Both the position numbers and the translations under genes were made by a program. The notes beneath the pieces are model-generated. The model did not search any database. It saw only the letters and a program-made list of their open reading frames with translations, and was not told the DNA's origin. Shown here piece after piece: positions 23,684-33,614 of a DNA stretch of 64,000 nucleotides (position 1 is the stretch's first letter; each line of letters opens with the position of its first letter). The stretch covers positions 20,467,343-20,531,342 of the forward strand of contig CM072810.1 of NCBI GenBank assembly GCA_037013495.1, given 5' to 3'. This DNA is from Hippophae tibetana. Lineage: Eukaryota; Streptophyta; Magnoliopsida; Rosales; Elaeagnaceae.

Positions 23684-25599
23684 TGATAATTGTATTTTAT
23701 ATAGTTATTTTCATCTATTTTATTAATTATAATTGCTATGTTCTTGACATATCTAGTTAATTTTAGTTGAATAAATTAATATTTACTATTTATGCGTTAA
23801 AGAATATATTTTTAAGAAAATTAAATAATTTGAATCGAAAAGGTACTTAATTGCAAATTTATGTCTAAAAATATAATTTAAAATAAAAGAGTGTTTAATT
23901 GAAATTTATAATAGTCTAAAAGTATAATTTGAATTAAAATCGGGCTTAATTATAATTAACAAAAGTTGAAAAGTTAATTTAAATTATAAAATGACTTAAT
24001 TGCAATTAAAGAAAGTTTAAATGTTAATTTGAATTAAATTGGAGGGCTAAAATACAATTAAGGGAATTTAATTTTGCGCATGAGAGAAGAAGTCAACGCG
24101 TCATAACCCAAGCGCGCCACATGAACCGTCAAATCAAAAAAGCAACGGTTAAGATGAGCGTATGTATTTCAAACTTGACCAAAGCGAATGGAAGCAGGTT
24201 TTTTGGATCACGTGGCTCGGTGTACTGAGTGGGGCCCACCTATAGTGCAGGCTGACGTGTAGAGTGGGACCCATGTGTCTTTACGCGTCTGCCAAAAGCC
24301 ACGATTTCCTATGGCACCATCACATGCGCCCGTTTATACCACCAATTGAAAGCTGCCACATGTCCCACCATATCTTGCAGCCAATCATGTGCTGACACGT
24401 GGCATGTTTTGGTGAACGCAAAAATGCAGAATCACCCACGCGTTCCAACAACTATCCCCCACGTTTCTCATGCCGCTTATCCCATGCGACAATTCCGCGT
24501 GCGCCCATTCTTGGTACCCAATAAGATGATGCCACGTGTCCCACTATTCCTTGCAGTGAATGAGACACTGACACGTGGCACGTAGATTAATTAAAAAAAA
24601 TCAGAAATGGCACCCTCTATTTTAATGTCTCTCACACGTATGTTTAAATAATAATTTCAATATCCCATTTCCCATACGCGTGTCTGTATAATTAAAGAAA
24701 AATATATATTTTTAGCTATAAATAGGGCATTTATTGTTAAAAAAAAGGAGTTTTTAGTTTTTGGGATTTTTGGTTCGTTTGGGGCTGGACTATGGAACAC
24801 GCAGAAGCCATTTTTGGCTTCTGTTGTGTTCTGCGTGTGCCAAATATTTACGAGCCTAGATATTTTAATTTTATTATGTTCTTCATTTAATATTCCTTAA
24901 CTATTGTAATTTTAATTTTAATTTATGAAGTAATTTAATTTTTCTAGGGTTGCATTTTATCTAAATTTATGAAGCTTGAGTTTAATTATTTTTGAAAGAT
25001 TTATAAGACGTTTGATTTGTTTATTCTATTTGTGCTTAATGCTTTTGATTATTCGAGGATTTATCAAATGATATGTGGCACTTAAATAAACTTGGAAGAG
25101 ACATTTTTGTGTATATTGCTCATGGATAGAATAACATGTATATATGAAGGATAAGAATATACCCTAATTGTATGTGTGGCCATTTGAGAACTTAGAATGT
25201 AATGAATCTTGGTGAATTTAATTCTCATAGGAATATAGTGAATTAATTTAGCGAGGTGTGTCTATACGAAGCTCGGAAGAGATGTATGGATAAAATTAGA
25301 AGTTTTCGGTTGACAAATTAAATGTACTATAAAAATATAAATCAAGAGAAAATAATATGATTTGAGTTGATTAATTTGGTGAAAAACTACAATCCTAGAT
25401 TTCTTTTATTTTGTTATAAAATTCTTTTCTTAAACTTGTTCCAATTGACGATTATTTTGGATAAAATCAAAGCAAAATAATTTTAGTACTCAACAAATTA
25501 TAGTGACAAATCCCCGTGGGAACGATAATTTACTTATCAAATATTATTACTTGTGACCGTGTATACTTGCACGTTTTATGTTTCCTAAAAGAGACAACA
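23680..25599 (+). mobile_element. Athila-type LTR (~1.9 kb), plus orientation
   Basis: It starts TGAGTGATAATTG (exact base uncertain) and ends GAGACAACA six bases before a tRNA-Asp-type primer-binding site. It contains a GC-richer block at 24090-24590 with several CACGTGGC/ACACGTGG words and a TATAAATA at about 24717. No matching second LTR is seen within 12 kb, so it belongs to an internally deleted or truncated element. Confidence 0.7.
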
Positions 25600-25605
25600 A
25601 GTTTT

Positions 25606-25623
25606 TGGCGCTGTTGCCGAGGA
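25606..25623 (+). other. tRNA-Asp-type primer-binding site (Athila)
   Basis: TGGCGCTGTTGCCGAGGA differs at two positions from the complement of the plant tRNA-Asp 3' end (TGGCGCCGTTGCCGGGGA), the primer of Athila elements. It is preceded by the usual CAAGTTTT spacer. Confidence 0.8.
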
Positions 25624-26086
25624 TTTGTTTTACTATTTTCATTGTTGATATTAATACCAATCAATCTGATTTTAATTCAAAAAAAATATTTATGCATGTT
25701 ATTGCTTGCTTAATTTATTTTTCAATTTTCTCGTATGTTGAGATTTTGTTTGACACACAAATCTTAACTCACAAAAAGAAAAAAAAATTAAGTCAAGCTG
25801 ACGACTATAAATCAAGCGCTTCTTGAGAGGCAACCCATGTGTTTTATTTTCTTTATATACGCATCCTATATTTCTGTATGTTTTTATTTTATTTTATTTA
25901 TTTTTCATAGGTGCAAATTGAAGGAAATGAAGCTATTTTGGATTTTAACCATTCAACAAAACCAGGAAGTTTCTTTAAACCCATCTCATATGTTCTTTAA
26001 CGTTCACACATTGAGAACAATGTGTATATTAAGTTTGGGGTGGTAGAGATATTGAACTTAATTGAAATATTTTCTTGGTTTACTTT
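25624..26086 (+). mobile_element. Remnant interior of Athila element (leader joined to 3' region)
   Basis: About 170 bp of leader is followed from 25798 by GACTATAAATCAAGCGCTTC, GAGAGGCAACCCA and, near 26005-26042, an ACATTGAGAACAATGTG hairpin word and TTAAGTTTGGGGTGG. The latter three mark the region downstream of integrase in Athila elements. All coding regions between are missing, so this is a large internal deletion. The 3' LTR is absent. Confidence 0.65.
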
Positions 26087-26400
26087 TCTACCAACAAGGT
26101 ACTAGCAACATTAATGCAACTCCCACTTTCAATAATAAGTGCGCATACTTTATCCTTCACGTGGCATCTTATGTGGAAAATATGCTCATGGTTCTCCTAA
26201 TCTCCTTCATCCTTAGGCTGTATATTTAATGGAGATTGAGGTGCTAACCAAGTTAATGTTTGCAAATATTCTCAAGATCCTCAAGATCCTACAAATATTC
26301 TAAAGATCCTATGCAAGTGATAGATTTGGAAGATCAAGTTGGATGCAAGGATTAATTTAGGAAGCAATTTTTATTTTAGTTAATTGTGAGCCTTTTATGT
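26087..26400. repeat. Near-identical second copy of 23405-23690
   Basis: From CTTTTCTACCAACAAGGTAC through GATTAATTTAGGAA the sequence repeats the DNA on the other side of the Athila-type LTR, with few substitutions and a short extra CTCAAGATCCTACAAATATT-like insertion. It includes the tail-to-tail join of a minus-strand protease fragment and a plus-strand pol end. Confidence 0.8.
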
Positions 26401-26590
26401 TTAGCAATTTTTATTTTAGTGAATTATGGGCCTAAAGAAAATCATAAGCGCCATTTATTTTTAAGAATGGATTAAGCCCAATCCACCAATAAATAAGCCC
26501 ATTAGTCTTTTGTTTCTTGAATTGGTGCATGGGGTTTTCTTGTGGGATAGAAGTGACGCCTAGGGTTTTCTTTAGGGAAGTAGTGTCTAG
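26401..26590 (+). mobile_element. Partial chromovirus LTR, plus orientation
   Basis: It continues from the pol end with LTR words such as GGATTAAGCCCAATCC, AATAAATAAGCCCATTAG and CCTAGGGTTTTCTTTAGG. It stops where the sequence flips to the opposite orientation. Confidence 0.6.
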
Positions 26591-27125
26591 GGAACCCACA
26601 AACTCAAAGGAATATGAACAATCGATTTGCTAGGACCATGTTGAAGATGATCAGATTAAAACCTTAAGGAAAAAAGTCTTTAAAACCATAACCTTGAGAC
26701 GCCACAAAGGATGATTACTTCCTTTGATAAGTAGAATTCAAGCATTCAGTTAAGAAAACAAGAAGGCAAAGCAACAAACTTTTTGAAATAAATTTGATAA
26801 ATGATATATGGTCCCACGTCTAAATTACACAGCTAGTCTTTTTTATAAGTAAGAAAACCTAAAAGAAAAAAATCCTATATGAAATCGGCCTAATGAGCTT
26901 ATTTAGTTATGAATTGGGCCTAATTCATCCTTAAAAAATAAAGACTAAAAAAAAGACTTATGATAAATAAAACATGAAAAGCCCACAATTAACTAAAACA
27001 AAAATTACTTCACAAATTAATCCTTGCATCCAACTTGATCTTCCAAATCTATCTCTTGCATAGGATCTTGAGAATATTTGTAGGGTCTTGAGAATATTTA
27101 TAAACATTAACTTGGTCAGCACATT
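26590..27125 (-). mobile_element. Chromovirus pol end and LTR, minus orientation
   Basis: Read on the minus strand it begins AATGGAGATCAATGTGCTGA, passes the pol end (GATTTGGAAGATCAAGTTGG) and the LTR, and ends near GGGAACCCACAAACTC on the plus strand. It forms an inverted pair with the plus-oriented copy just before it. Confidence 0.7.
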
Positions 27126-27126
27126 G

Positions 27127-28130
27127 ATCTCCATTACTTTCTAACCATATCTTGCCTAATTGGGTTTAGTTTACTTTGAGCCTCCCATATTGGTTTAGCA
27201 TCTTCCTCAAGATTAATCTTTTGCATACACATAGTAGGGCTAATGCCTCTAATTTCACTGATATTCCAACCTATTGCCTTCTTAAATTTCCTAAGTACAT
27301 TAAAAAATTCTTGGGTTTTGGTCAAAGTGGATGAAATAATAACAAGATATGTTTCCCATTTGCCCAAAAACACATATTTTAGGTCCTTAGGTAATTGTTT
27401 TAGTTCTAGCTTAGGTGGAGTGGACTCTTCTCCAAGTGGGGTTCTACGTAGATCTAAGGGTGTACTAGGATCCCTTATTGGTTTAGCACTTTGTAACAAT
27501 TCATGGTACCCCTCAGTCCCTTCATGCAGTCCTCTTCTACCTTTTCAACTGTAAGAGCAACTTCCATTTTGTCTTCCAAGCAATCAAGTAGGAAATGTTA
27601 TGAACAATTTTTTTTCCATAGAATCAATATTAAAACATTCATCAATGGTAGAGATACAAGAATAGGTGAAGAGTTAAAAAATTTAAAATGAGTAGTGTCT
27701 CCAAAGCATGTCATTGTCAAATTCCCATCTTGGACATCAATAATAGTCTTTGTAGTGGCCATCAATGGAATATTATAAGTTCCTTGCCCAAAGCTAGGTT
27801 TTTTTTACAAATTTAGAACCCCAAAATCAATAGGTATTATTAATTAATCTATCTATACCGATAAATCCTCAACAACTCCATTTGGATATTTAATGGATCT
27901 ATCTACAAGTTTAAGGGACATGGTTATAGGTTTTGAATCTCCCAAATCTAGCTACAAGAAAATATAATACGGTATCAAATTAATACTAGCACTTAAATCA
28001 AGCATTGCTTTAGCTACCTTCCTATACCAATTTTGATATTAAAAATAAAACTTTCTAGGTCTTTCAACTTCAAGGGTAGTCGATGCTGAAGCATAGCACT
28101 AGCAATCTCTAATACCCATAGGGAAATTTT
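27127..28130 (-). pseudogene. Athila gag-pol fragment: protease and linker before RT
   Basis: Minus-strand 27134-27499 is open for 121 codons, with PPKLELKQLPKDLKYVFLG, FKKAIGWNISEIRGISPT and CMQKINLEEDAKP, the conserved segment between protease and RT in Athila pol. Upstream to about 28130, broken frames read KPITMSLKLVDRSIKYPNGV and VEDLSV, the protease region. It is joined at 27125 to an unrelated chromovirus end. Confidence 0.75.
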
Positions 28131-28149
28131 CATGACGAGTGGCACTGAA

Positions 28150-28740
28150 TCACTTCTTGACATTTTTTAGCAGGTACACCCAAAATGGTGTTTTATGGCA
28201 TCCTAGTGCAATTTTCATGATGGGTGGATCCAGGGAACTGCTTACAATATTTTTGTATATATACCAAAAATGGGGTTTTGGTGTATATGTATGCAATTTT
28301 GAATAGGATGGCACCAATCCATTATTTACAACATTTTTGCACATGTACCCGCAAATGGTGTTTTAAGGCATCCATTATTCAATTTCAATCATAGGGTACA
28401 AGAGTAATTCTTGTAACCTTTTCACACATATACACGAAGATGGAATTTTGGTTCATTAGTAGTGCAATTTTCAATATTGGGGGCACCGACACACTATTTT
28501 GAACCTTTTTGTACATATATTTTGTCTGGTGTATCTATAGCTCAATTTTCATGACGGTTTGAACCATAGCAATTTTTACAATGTGTATACATGTATACCC
28601 CAAAATGGTATTTTGATTCAGCCGTATTGCAATTTTCATTACTAGAGGTACAAGAAAATTGTTGATTTGGGGGCATTTATAGTGTAATTTTAATTACAAG
28701 TTGTACTGTAGAAATTTTTGCCACTTTTTAGCACATACAC
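28150..28740. repeat. 86-bp satellite, block 1 (~7 monomers)
   Basis: The diagnostic word GCATCC...AGTGCAATTTTCAT and its variants recur at about 28198, 28282, 28368, 28453, 28531, 28618 and 28673, mostly 84-87 bp apart, with ACATATACCCAAAAATGG between. The same monomer forms the longer block at 33.6-35.3 kb. Variant order (GGGTACAAGAG, then GGCACCGACACACTA) also occurs there. Confidence 0.85.
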
Positions 28741-29383
28741 CTTAATGAAGATCAAGGTGATGACCAAGTTGATGTTTACAAATATTATCAAGATCCTTAA
28801 AATATTACAAAGATTCTCAACATTCTATAAATATTCTTAAGATCATATGCAAGGGATAGATTTGGAAGATCAAGTTGGTTGCAAAGATTAATTTAGGAAG
28901 AAATTTTTGTTTTACTTAATTATGGCTCTTTTATGTTTTATTTTTCATAAGACTTTTTAGTCTTTCATTTTTGTTAAGGATAGATTAGGCTTAATCCACA
29001 ACTAAATAGGCCCATTTGGGACCAAATATCAATAATAAAAAATTTATTTCACAAAGCTTTTTGCTTTTTCTACTTGTGTTCTTGATTGAATTCTTGAATT
29101 CCACTTATCAAAGAGAGTGAACATCCTTTGTGGTGTCTCAAGGTTAGGGTTTTATAAACTTCGTCTCCTCAGGGTTCTAATCCGATCATACCAAAGTTTA
29201 GGGTTTTAAGGACTTTGTTTCCTTAGGGTTCTAATTCGATCATACCAAAGGTTAGGCTTTTAAGGACTTTGTTTCCTTAGGGTTCTAATCTCATCATCTT
29301 CAACACGTTCCTAGCTAATCGATTGTTCCTATTTCATTATGTTTATGGGTTCCTAGGGTTGTTCGCCTAGAGGGTCCCCATCA
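28741..29383 (+). mobile_element. Chromovirus pol end and LTR, plus orientation
   Basis: It begins with the pol-end segment (AAGATCAAGGTGATGACC) and runs through the LTR words TAGGCCCATTTGGGACC, TTCTTGATTGAATTCTTGAA and GATTGTTCCTATTTC to a CCATCA end, immediately followed by a tRNA-Met-type primer site. Confidence 0.75.
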
Positions 29384-29398
29384 TTTGGAATCAGAGCC
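29384..29398 (+). other. tRNA-Met-type primer-binding site
   Basis: TTTGGAATCAGAGCC, one base different from the common TTTGGTATCAGAGCC of plant chromovirus and copia elements, directly after the LTR end CCATCA. Confidence 0.75.
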
Positions 29399-29804
29399 TT
29401 GGTTGTTGAAAATAGGTTATATATCTTCATTTATCTTTGTTTGAGTTCTTGATTAAAAGAAAATTGATCCTTGGTTTCTGCATTTTTCAACAAAAAAAAA
29501 AAGGAAAAAAATCAATCTTGATTCCAAAATTGATTGTTTTATTTCCTTATCTTTGTGGAATGAAAATATTTTTTTTTTGGATATTGATTTGTGATATTCT
29601 TTTTATTCCAAATTATCCACCTAATGTTACCAAACTTCTTTTGGTCTCGACGTTTTCTTTCAATTTTGTTGTTGTTTTTGTTTTTGTCTTTGGTTTTTGT
29701 TTTGTAATTCTCTTTGAATTCTGTCAATATTTTTCTTATTCTTTATTTATGTGTTCAATTCATCCTTTCTCCATAAGTTTACATGAATTGGCTTGAACCC
29801 AAAC
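29399..29804 (+). mobile_element. Chromovirus 5' leader, non-coding
   Basis: T-rich leader with an A12 tract near 29491 and TTTTTGTTTTTG runs. The similar leader after the primer site at 48488 supports common origin. Apparent reading frames here are low-complexity. Confidence 0.55.
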
Positions 29805-29935
29805 TTCTTGCCTCATCCCATTCAAAGCATCCTTGAATCTCTTTGCCCGTGCTCTTATAATTGGACCAAGTGGTACTTCAAGCGGGTCCACACTCCATTT
29901 GGTAGCCATATTTCCATCATTTAATCAAAGTAGAA
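29805..29935 (-). pseudogene. Second chromovirus pol 3' end, minus strand
   Basis: The minus strand reads VPLGPIIRARAKRFKDALNG, the 'GP.TRARAK...ALNG' type of motif found at the end of some gypsy polyproteins. A related stretch (RPISRSRRRQLEEALNGLIQ) lies at about 53570-53690. Confidence 0.5.
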
Positions 29936-30092
29936 TTGATAAGCCAATTCTACTAAAAGCTTAAGCTGTCAGTAGAGGTATCACAATTTCCTTTAACCCA
30001 GAACCAGAATGGACCTTGCTCGGGCTCCATTTGGAACCACCTAGAAGGACCCTTCTCCTCGCCAGCACAAACCCAAGGTACTAACTGATGGA
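29927..30092. repeat. Dispersed repeat S, copy 1
   Basis: The segment from AATTGATAAGCCAATTCTAC to AACTGATGGATCACAT is repeated at 31012-31180 with scattered differences. It probably belongs to an LTR in minus orientation, since a minus-strand TTTGGTATTAGAGC lies beside copy 2. Confidence 0.6.
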
Positions 30093-30095
30093 TCA

Positions 30096-30362
30096 CATAA
30101 TGGAGATCAAGGTTTTGACCAATTTGTTATTCCTAAATATAATCAAGATCCTTTGCAAGGAATTAGGAGTCTAATGACTAAGGCAAAGACAAAAAGGATG
30201 AAGGAAGCCTTGCAAGCCTTGATCTTGGAAGTGCAATACAAAGAGGCTTTGCTAGAATATTCTAAAACTAAATTTGATGATTCCAAAGCTTCACCAAGGA
30301 TGGTCCATTACCTTTTTATGCAAGGGATATATTTGGAATATCAAGTTGGTAGCAAGGATTGA
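30096..30362 (+). pseudogene. Chromovirus pol C-terminal end
   Basis: A plus-strand frame ends in GATTGA at about 30362. It includes LMTKAKTKRMKEALQALILE and YLEYQVGSKD, the last residues of the polyprotein before the LTR. It is truncated upstream at the TGGAGATCAAGG join. Confidence 0.65.
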
Positions 30363-30916
30363 TTTAGGAAGTAATTTTTGTTTTTAGTTAATTATGGACC
30401 TTTTATGTCTTATTTATCATGACTGTTTAGCCTTTTATTTTTAAGGATGGATTAGGCCCAATCCATAAATAAATAGGCCCATTAGGGGTTGAACTTGTGC
30501 CTAGGGTTTTCTTTAGGCTTGAATTGGCACCTAGGATTTTCTTGGTAAATTTCGTCTAGGGTTTTATTGTTTATAAAAGAAAACAATAGTCATATATTGG
30601 AGGCAGAATTGATATCATTAATAAAAGTTTATTTCAAAAAGCTTCTAGCTTTTTCCTTCTTGTGTTCTTGATTGAATACTTGAATTCGACTTATCAAAGG
30701 GAGTGATAATCCTTTGTGGCATCTCAAGGTTAGGGTTTGAAGGACATTGTTTCCTTAGGGTTCTAATCCGATCGTACCAAATGTTAGGTTTTTTAAGGAC
30801 TTTGTTTCCATAGGGTTCTAATCCAATCATCTTCAACACGTTCTTAGCAAATCAATTGTTCCTATTCCTTTGAGTTTGTGGGCTCCTAGGGTTGTTCTCT
30901 TAGAGGGTCTGCATCA
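30363..30916 (+). mobile_element. Chromovirus LTR, plus orientation
   Basis: It follows the pol stop and ends in GAGGGTCTGCATCA. It shares its whole length with the LTRs ending at 29383 and 48487. No primer site follows, so it is a 3' LTR or was cut by rearrangement. Confidence 0.7.
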
Positions 30917-30984
30917 TCATATCATTCCTTCCTTCACAAAAGAGGTTCATCCTCGAATCAATGCCAATCGGGTTTTGAACCCTT

Positions 30985-31180
30985 GACTAAGCTCTAATAC
31001 CAAACCAAAGAAGAACTAATAAGCCAATTCTAGCAAAATCTTAAGCTATCAATAGGGGCGCCACAATCCTCTTTAACCCATAACAAGAATGGACCTTTCT
31101 CAGGCTCTATTTGGAGCCATCTAGAAGGACCCTCCTCCTCACCAGCACAGACCCATGGTTTTAAATGATGGATCACATCA
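30985..31180. repeat. Dispersed repeat S, copy 2, with minus-strand tRNA-Met-type site
   Basis: The plus strand GCTCTAATACCAAACC at about 30989 is the complement of TTTGGTATTAGAGC, a primer-site form. The neighbouring 31012-31180 matches 29927-30092. Together they suggest the LTR end and leader of another minus-strand chromovirus. Confidence 0.55.
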
Positions 31181-31541
31181 GATAGAAAGAAGGAAAGGAA
31201 ACTAAAGGAAACAAGGAAAGAGAATAAGAATAAGAAAAAGGAACAAATAATCAATTTAGGAAAGTTAAAATGGAAAGAAATAATCTCTTCTTGGTTTTTC
31301 CTTGATCAAAATTTGTCCTTTCTTTGTAATCAAGTTTGGATAGCAAGTACCAATTAAAGTAAGATCAATTTGATGAAATTTGTTTTTAAAATCCTTTTTT
31401 GATTATTTTTGGGGTAAACAAGATGTACAAAGAAATAAAATAACAAAAAAAATGCATATTAAGAAATGAAAATAAAAGGATCGATTAACCTAAATTAGAG
31501 CCTTACTCTTATACCAAATAATATGACCTCACCTAAAGAAG

Positions 31542-33034
31542 TGTAGAACCCAATAAATTTATTATAAGTATTTAAAATGCCTTAATTTAGACAATATATT
31601 GAAGTGTGGGGATATATCAGGAAATTTCATGAAAAATGGGATCTAATGGGAAACATTTACATACCTAACCACTACCAACGCCAATAAACCTTGCCAATGC
31701 CTCAATTCTACCTCACCACCAGAGCTCGCGAGCTCCTTGGCAAGCTTCTTAATTTGGGTACAAAAAGTGGCCAAAACACCCTTCTTTCACACATATTTCC
31801 TCCCTCTCCCTCTCTCACTAGAACTTTCTCTCCCTAAGATATTCAAATTTCTTGGCACATTTTGGAGGGAAATTTGGGTATATCAAGAAGTTTGGGTTCA
31901 AAAGCTCAGTGATATAATAACTTTTCAAGTAGGGGTTCTTACTTTAACTCTTGAAATTCATGCATTATTTTGATAAATTAAATGCCATAGATTAATATAA
32001 CTAAAAATGTGATATGACATCCAAGAAATTTATACATGCAAAATGAGAACAATTTAGATATGGGGAGTATGGTACCCATAGGCTACTAGTTGTAGTTGAC
32101 TGTTGTCAATGAACTATAGGTATGCATCACATACATATGTATCTTTGGAGTTTTTTTTATCTATGGTATCTATATATGACTACAGATTATTGTGGTCGAT
32201 ATAGGTGACCATGGATTTATTGCTCGCACATAGGCCTCAGATCCTCCTATAGTATTTGGAGCTTGCCATCTATTGTGGATTCCTTGATTGCACATGGGCC
32301 TCGAAGTTGAACACCCATTGTGTTTTGGAGTCGACCTACCCATAGATGAGGGGCCATATGATGTGATTTGATGGATGCACTATGTATTGTGATACTACAC
32401 AGGGTCGGAGGTGGACTCACATGCATCTCGGAGTTAAACCGTGCATTGCATGTATTTGGAAAACCAATACATATAGAGTGGATTTTATGCATTGGATTTC
32501 TATTATAGCCTATTTTATATTGTATGAGCATGCATTGGGATACCTATATTGTACTTTCCTTTGGTTTCCCCCGAGGTGAGGAGATACAAGTATACTTAGG
32601 TTTGTGATAAAAATCTCCCCACTCCATATACTGATAATGATTCAATTCATTAAATTTTATTAGTAAAAACATGCATCATGAATAAATGTTCATTAAAATA
32701 ATATCTAGAATGGACTCTTACTAGGCTATGTGTAGCTCACTCCCACCCTTCCCTCTTTACCCAGTTGCGTTGTTTGAGATAATTATGGTGAAGATAAGAT
32801 GAGACTACTTTGATAAATTTTACTTGATTTTAATAAATGTATTTAATTTAAATTAATGACTTTACGATGAATTTTACCTTTAGAAAATAAAATTTATAAA
32901 AGGGTACTCGAATTATTTATAACATTTATTTTTAAATTGAAATTTTCATGATTACTAAAGAAATTTCCTTTAAATATATTTTAATATTTACTCCCTCTTC
33001 TACTTCACGTGCCCATTTTGTTATGGGCGTGACT
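31542..33034 (+). mobile_element. Tekay/Del-like solo LTR
   Basis: It starts TGTAGAACCCAATAAATT and ends near GGGCGTGACTA. The order of features (CTCGCGAGC patch, TTTCACACATATTTCC, GTAGGGGTTCTTACTTTAAC, AAATCTCCCCACT, CTTACTAGGCTATG) is the same as in the LTR at 54236-55931. No pol precedes it and no primer site follows. A target duplication was not recognised. Confidence 0.65.
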
Positions 33035-33486
33035 AGAGGTGAGACCCAAAGATCAATGTTGATCTCTTCACTATGAACATTCTAAATCAGGTTATAAAAA
33101 TAAATAAAATAAGGACCACAACCCACTATCTATGACAAGATAGGAACCATGGTATCAAAGAAGAGTTGAGTAGATAGTACACTCAAGAATGGGAGGAGAT
33201 GTGAGTGATGATAAGTCAATTTTTTTGAGAGCCACAATATTGCTCTTGATAAGTTCAGTCAAAGTTCGCAAATGAAATAAAAAGAAATGCTCTCATTAAA
33301 TTTATATTCAAAGTTGGTTGGTTATTAAAACCTTACATAGGTATTTATAGGCACTAAAAGATAGTATAAACCCTAGATAATAAAACATAAAAATAGAACT
33401 CTAAATTATTGTTGGAAATTGAATATAAAATCCTATTATAAAGTAAATATTAGACTTACCAAATAAACTATAAAACTAAGTAATTA
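33035..33486. other. Unassigned retroelement-derived sequence
   Basis: No coding region. A minus-strand TATAAATA lies near 33342 in a context like the minus-strand TATAAATA near 53287, so both may be pieces of one LTR type in minus orientation. Confidence 0.3.
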
Positions 33487-33610
33487 TTAATGGAGATTAA
33501 GGTGCTAATCAAGTTGGTGTTCCCAAGTTCTGATCAAGTTGATGTTCCTAAATATTCTCAAGATCTTTTGCAAGGAATATGCGGTCTAATGACTAAGTAT
33601 CAGAGCATTG
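33487..33610 (+). pseudogene. Chromovirus pol-end fragment, truncated
   Basis: AATGGAGATTAAGGTGCTAA to GCGGTCTAATGACTAAG is the same pol end as at 30096-30180. It breaks off directly at TATCAGAGCATTG, resembling a primer site, and the 86-bp satellite follows. Confidence 0.55.
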
Positions 33611-33614
33611 TTTC

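Noticed and set aside
24346-24585. 79-codon frame in the GC-richer part of the Athila-type LTR
   Set aside because: Lies inside an LTR; open only because the block is less AT-rich.
29437-29796. 119-codon hydrophobic frame suggestive of a membrane protein
   Set aside because: T-rich retroelement leader. The hydrophobicity comes from TTT/GTT runs and a related leader at 48.5 kb does not keep the frame.
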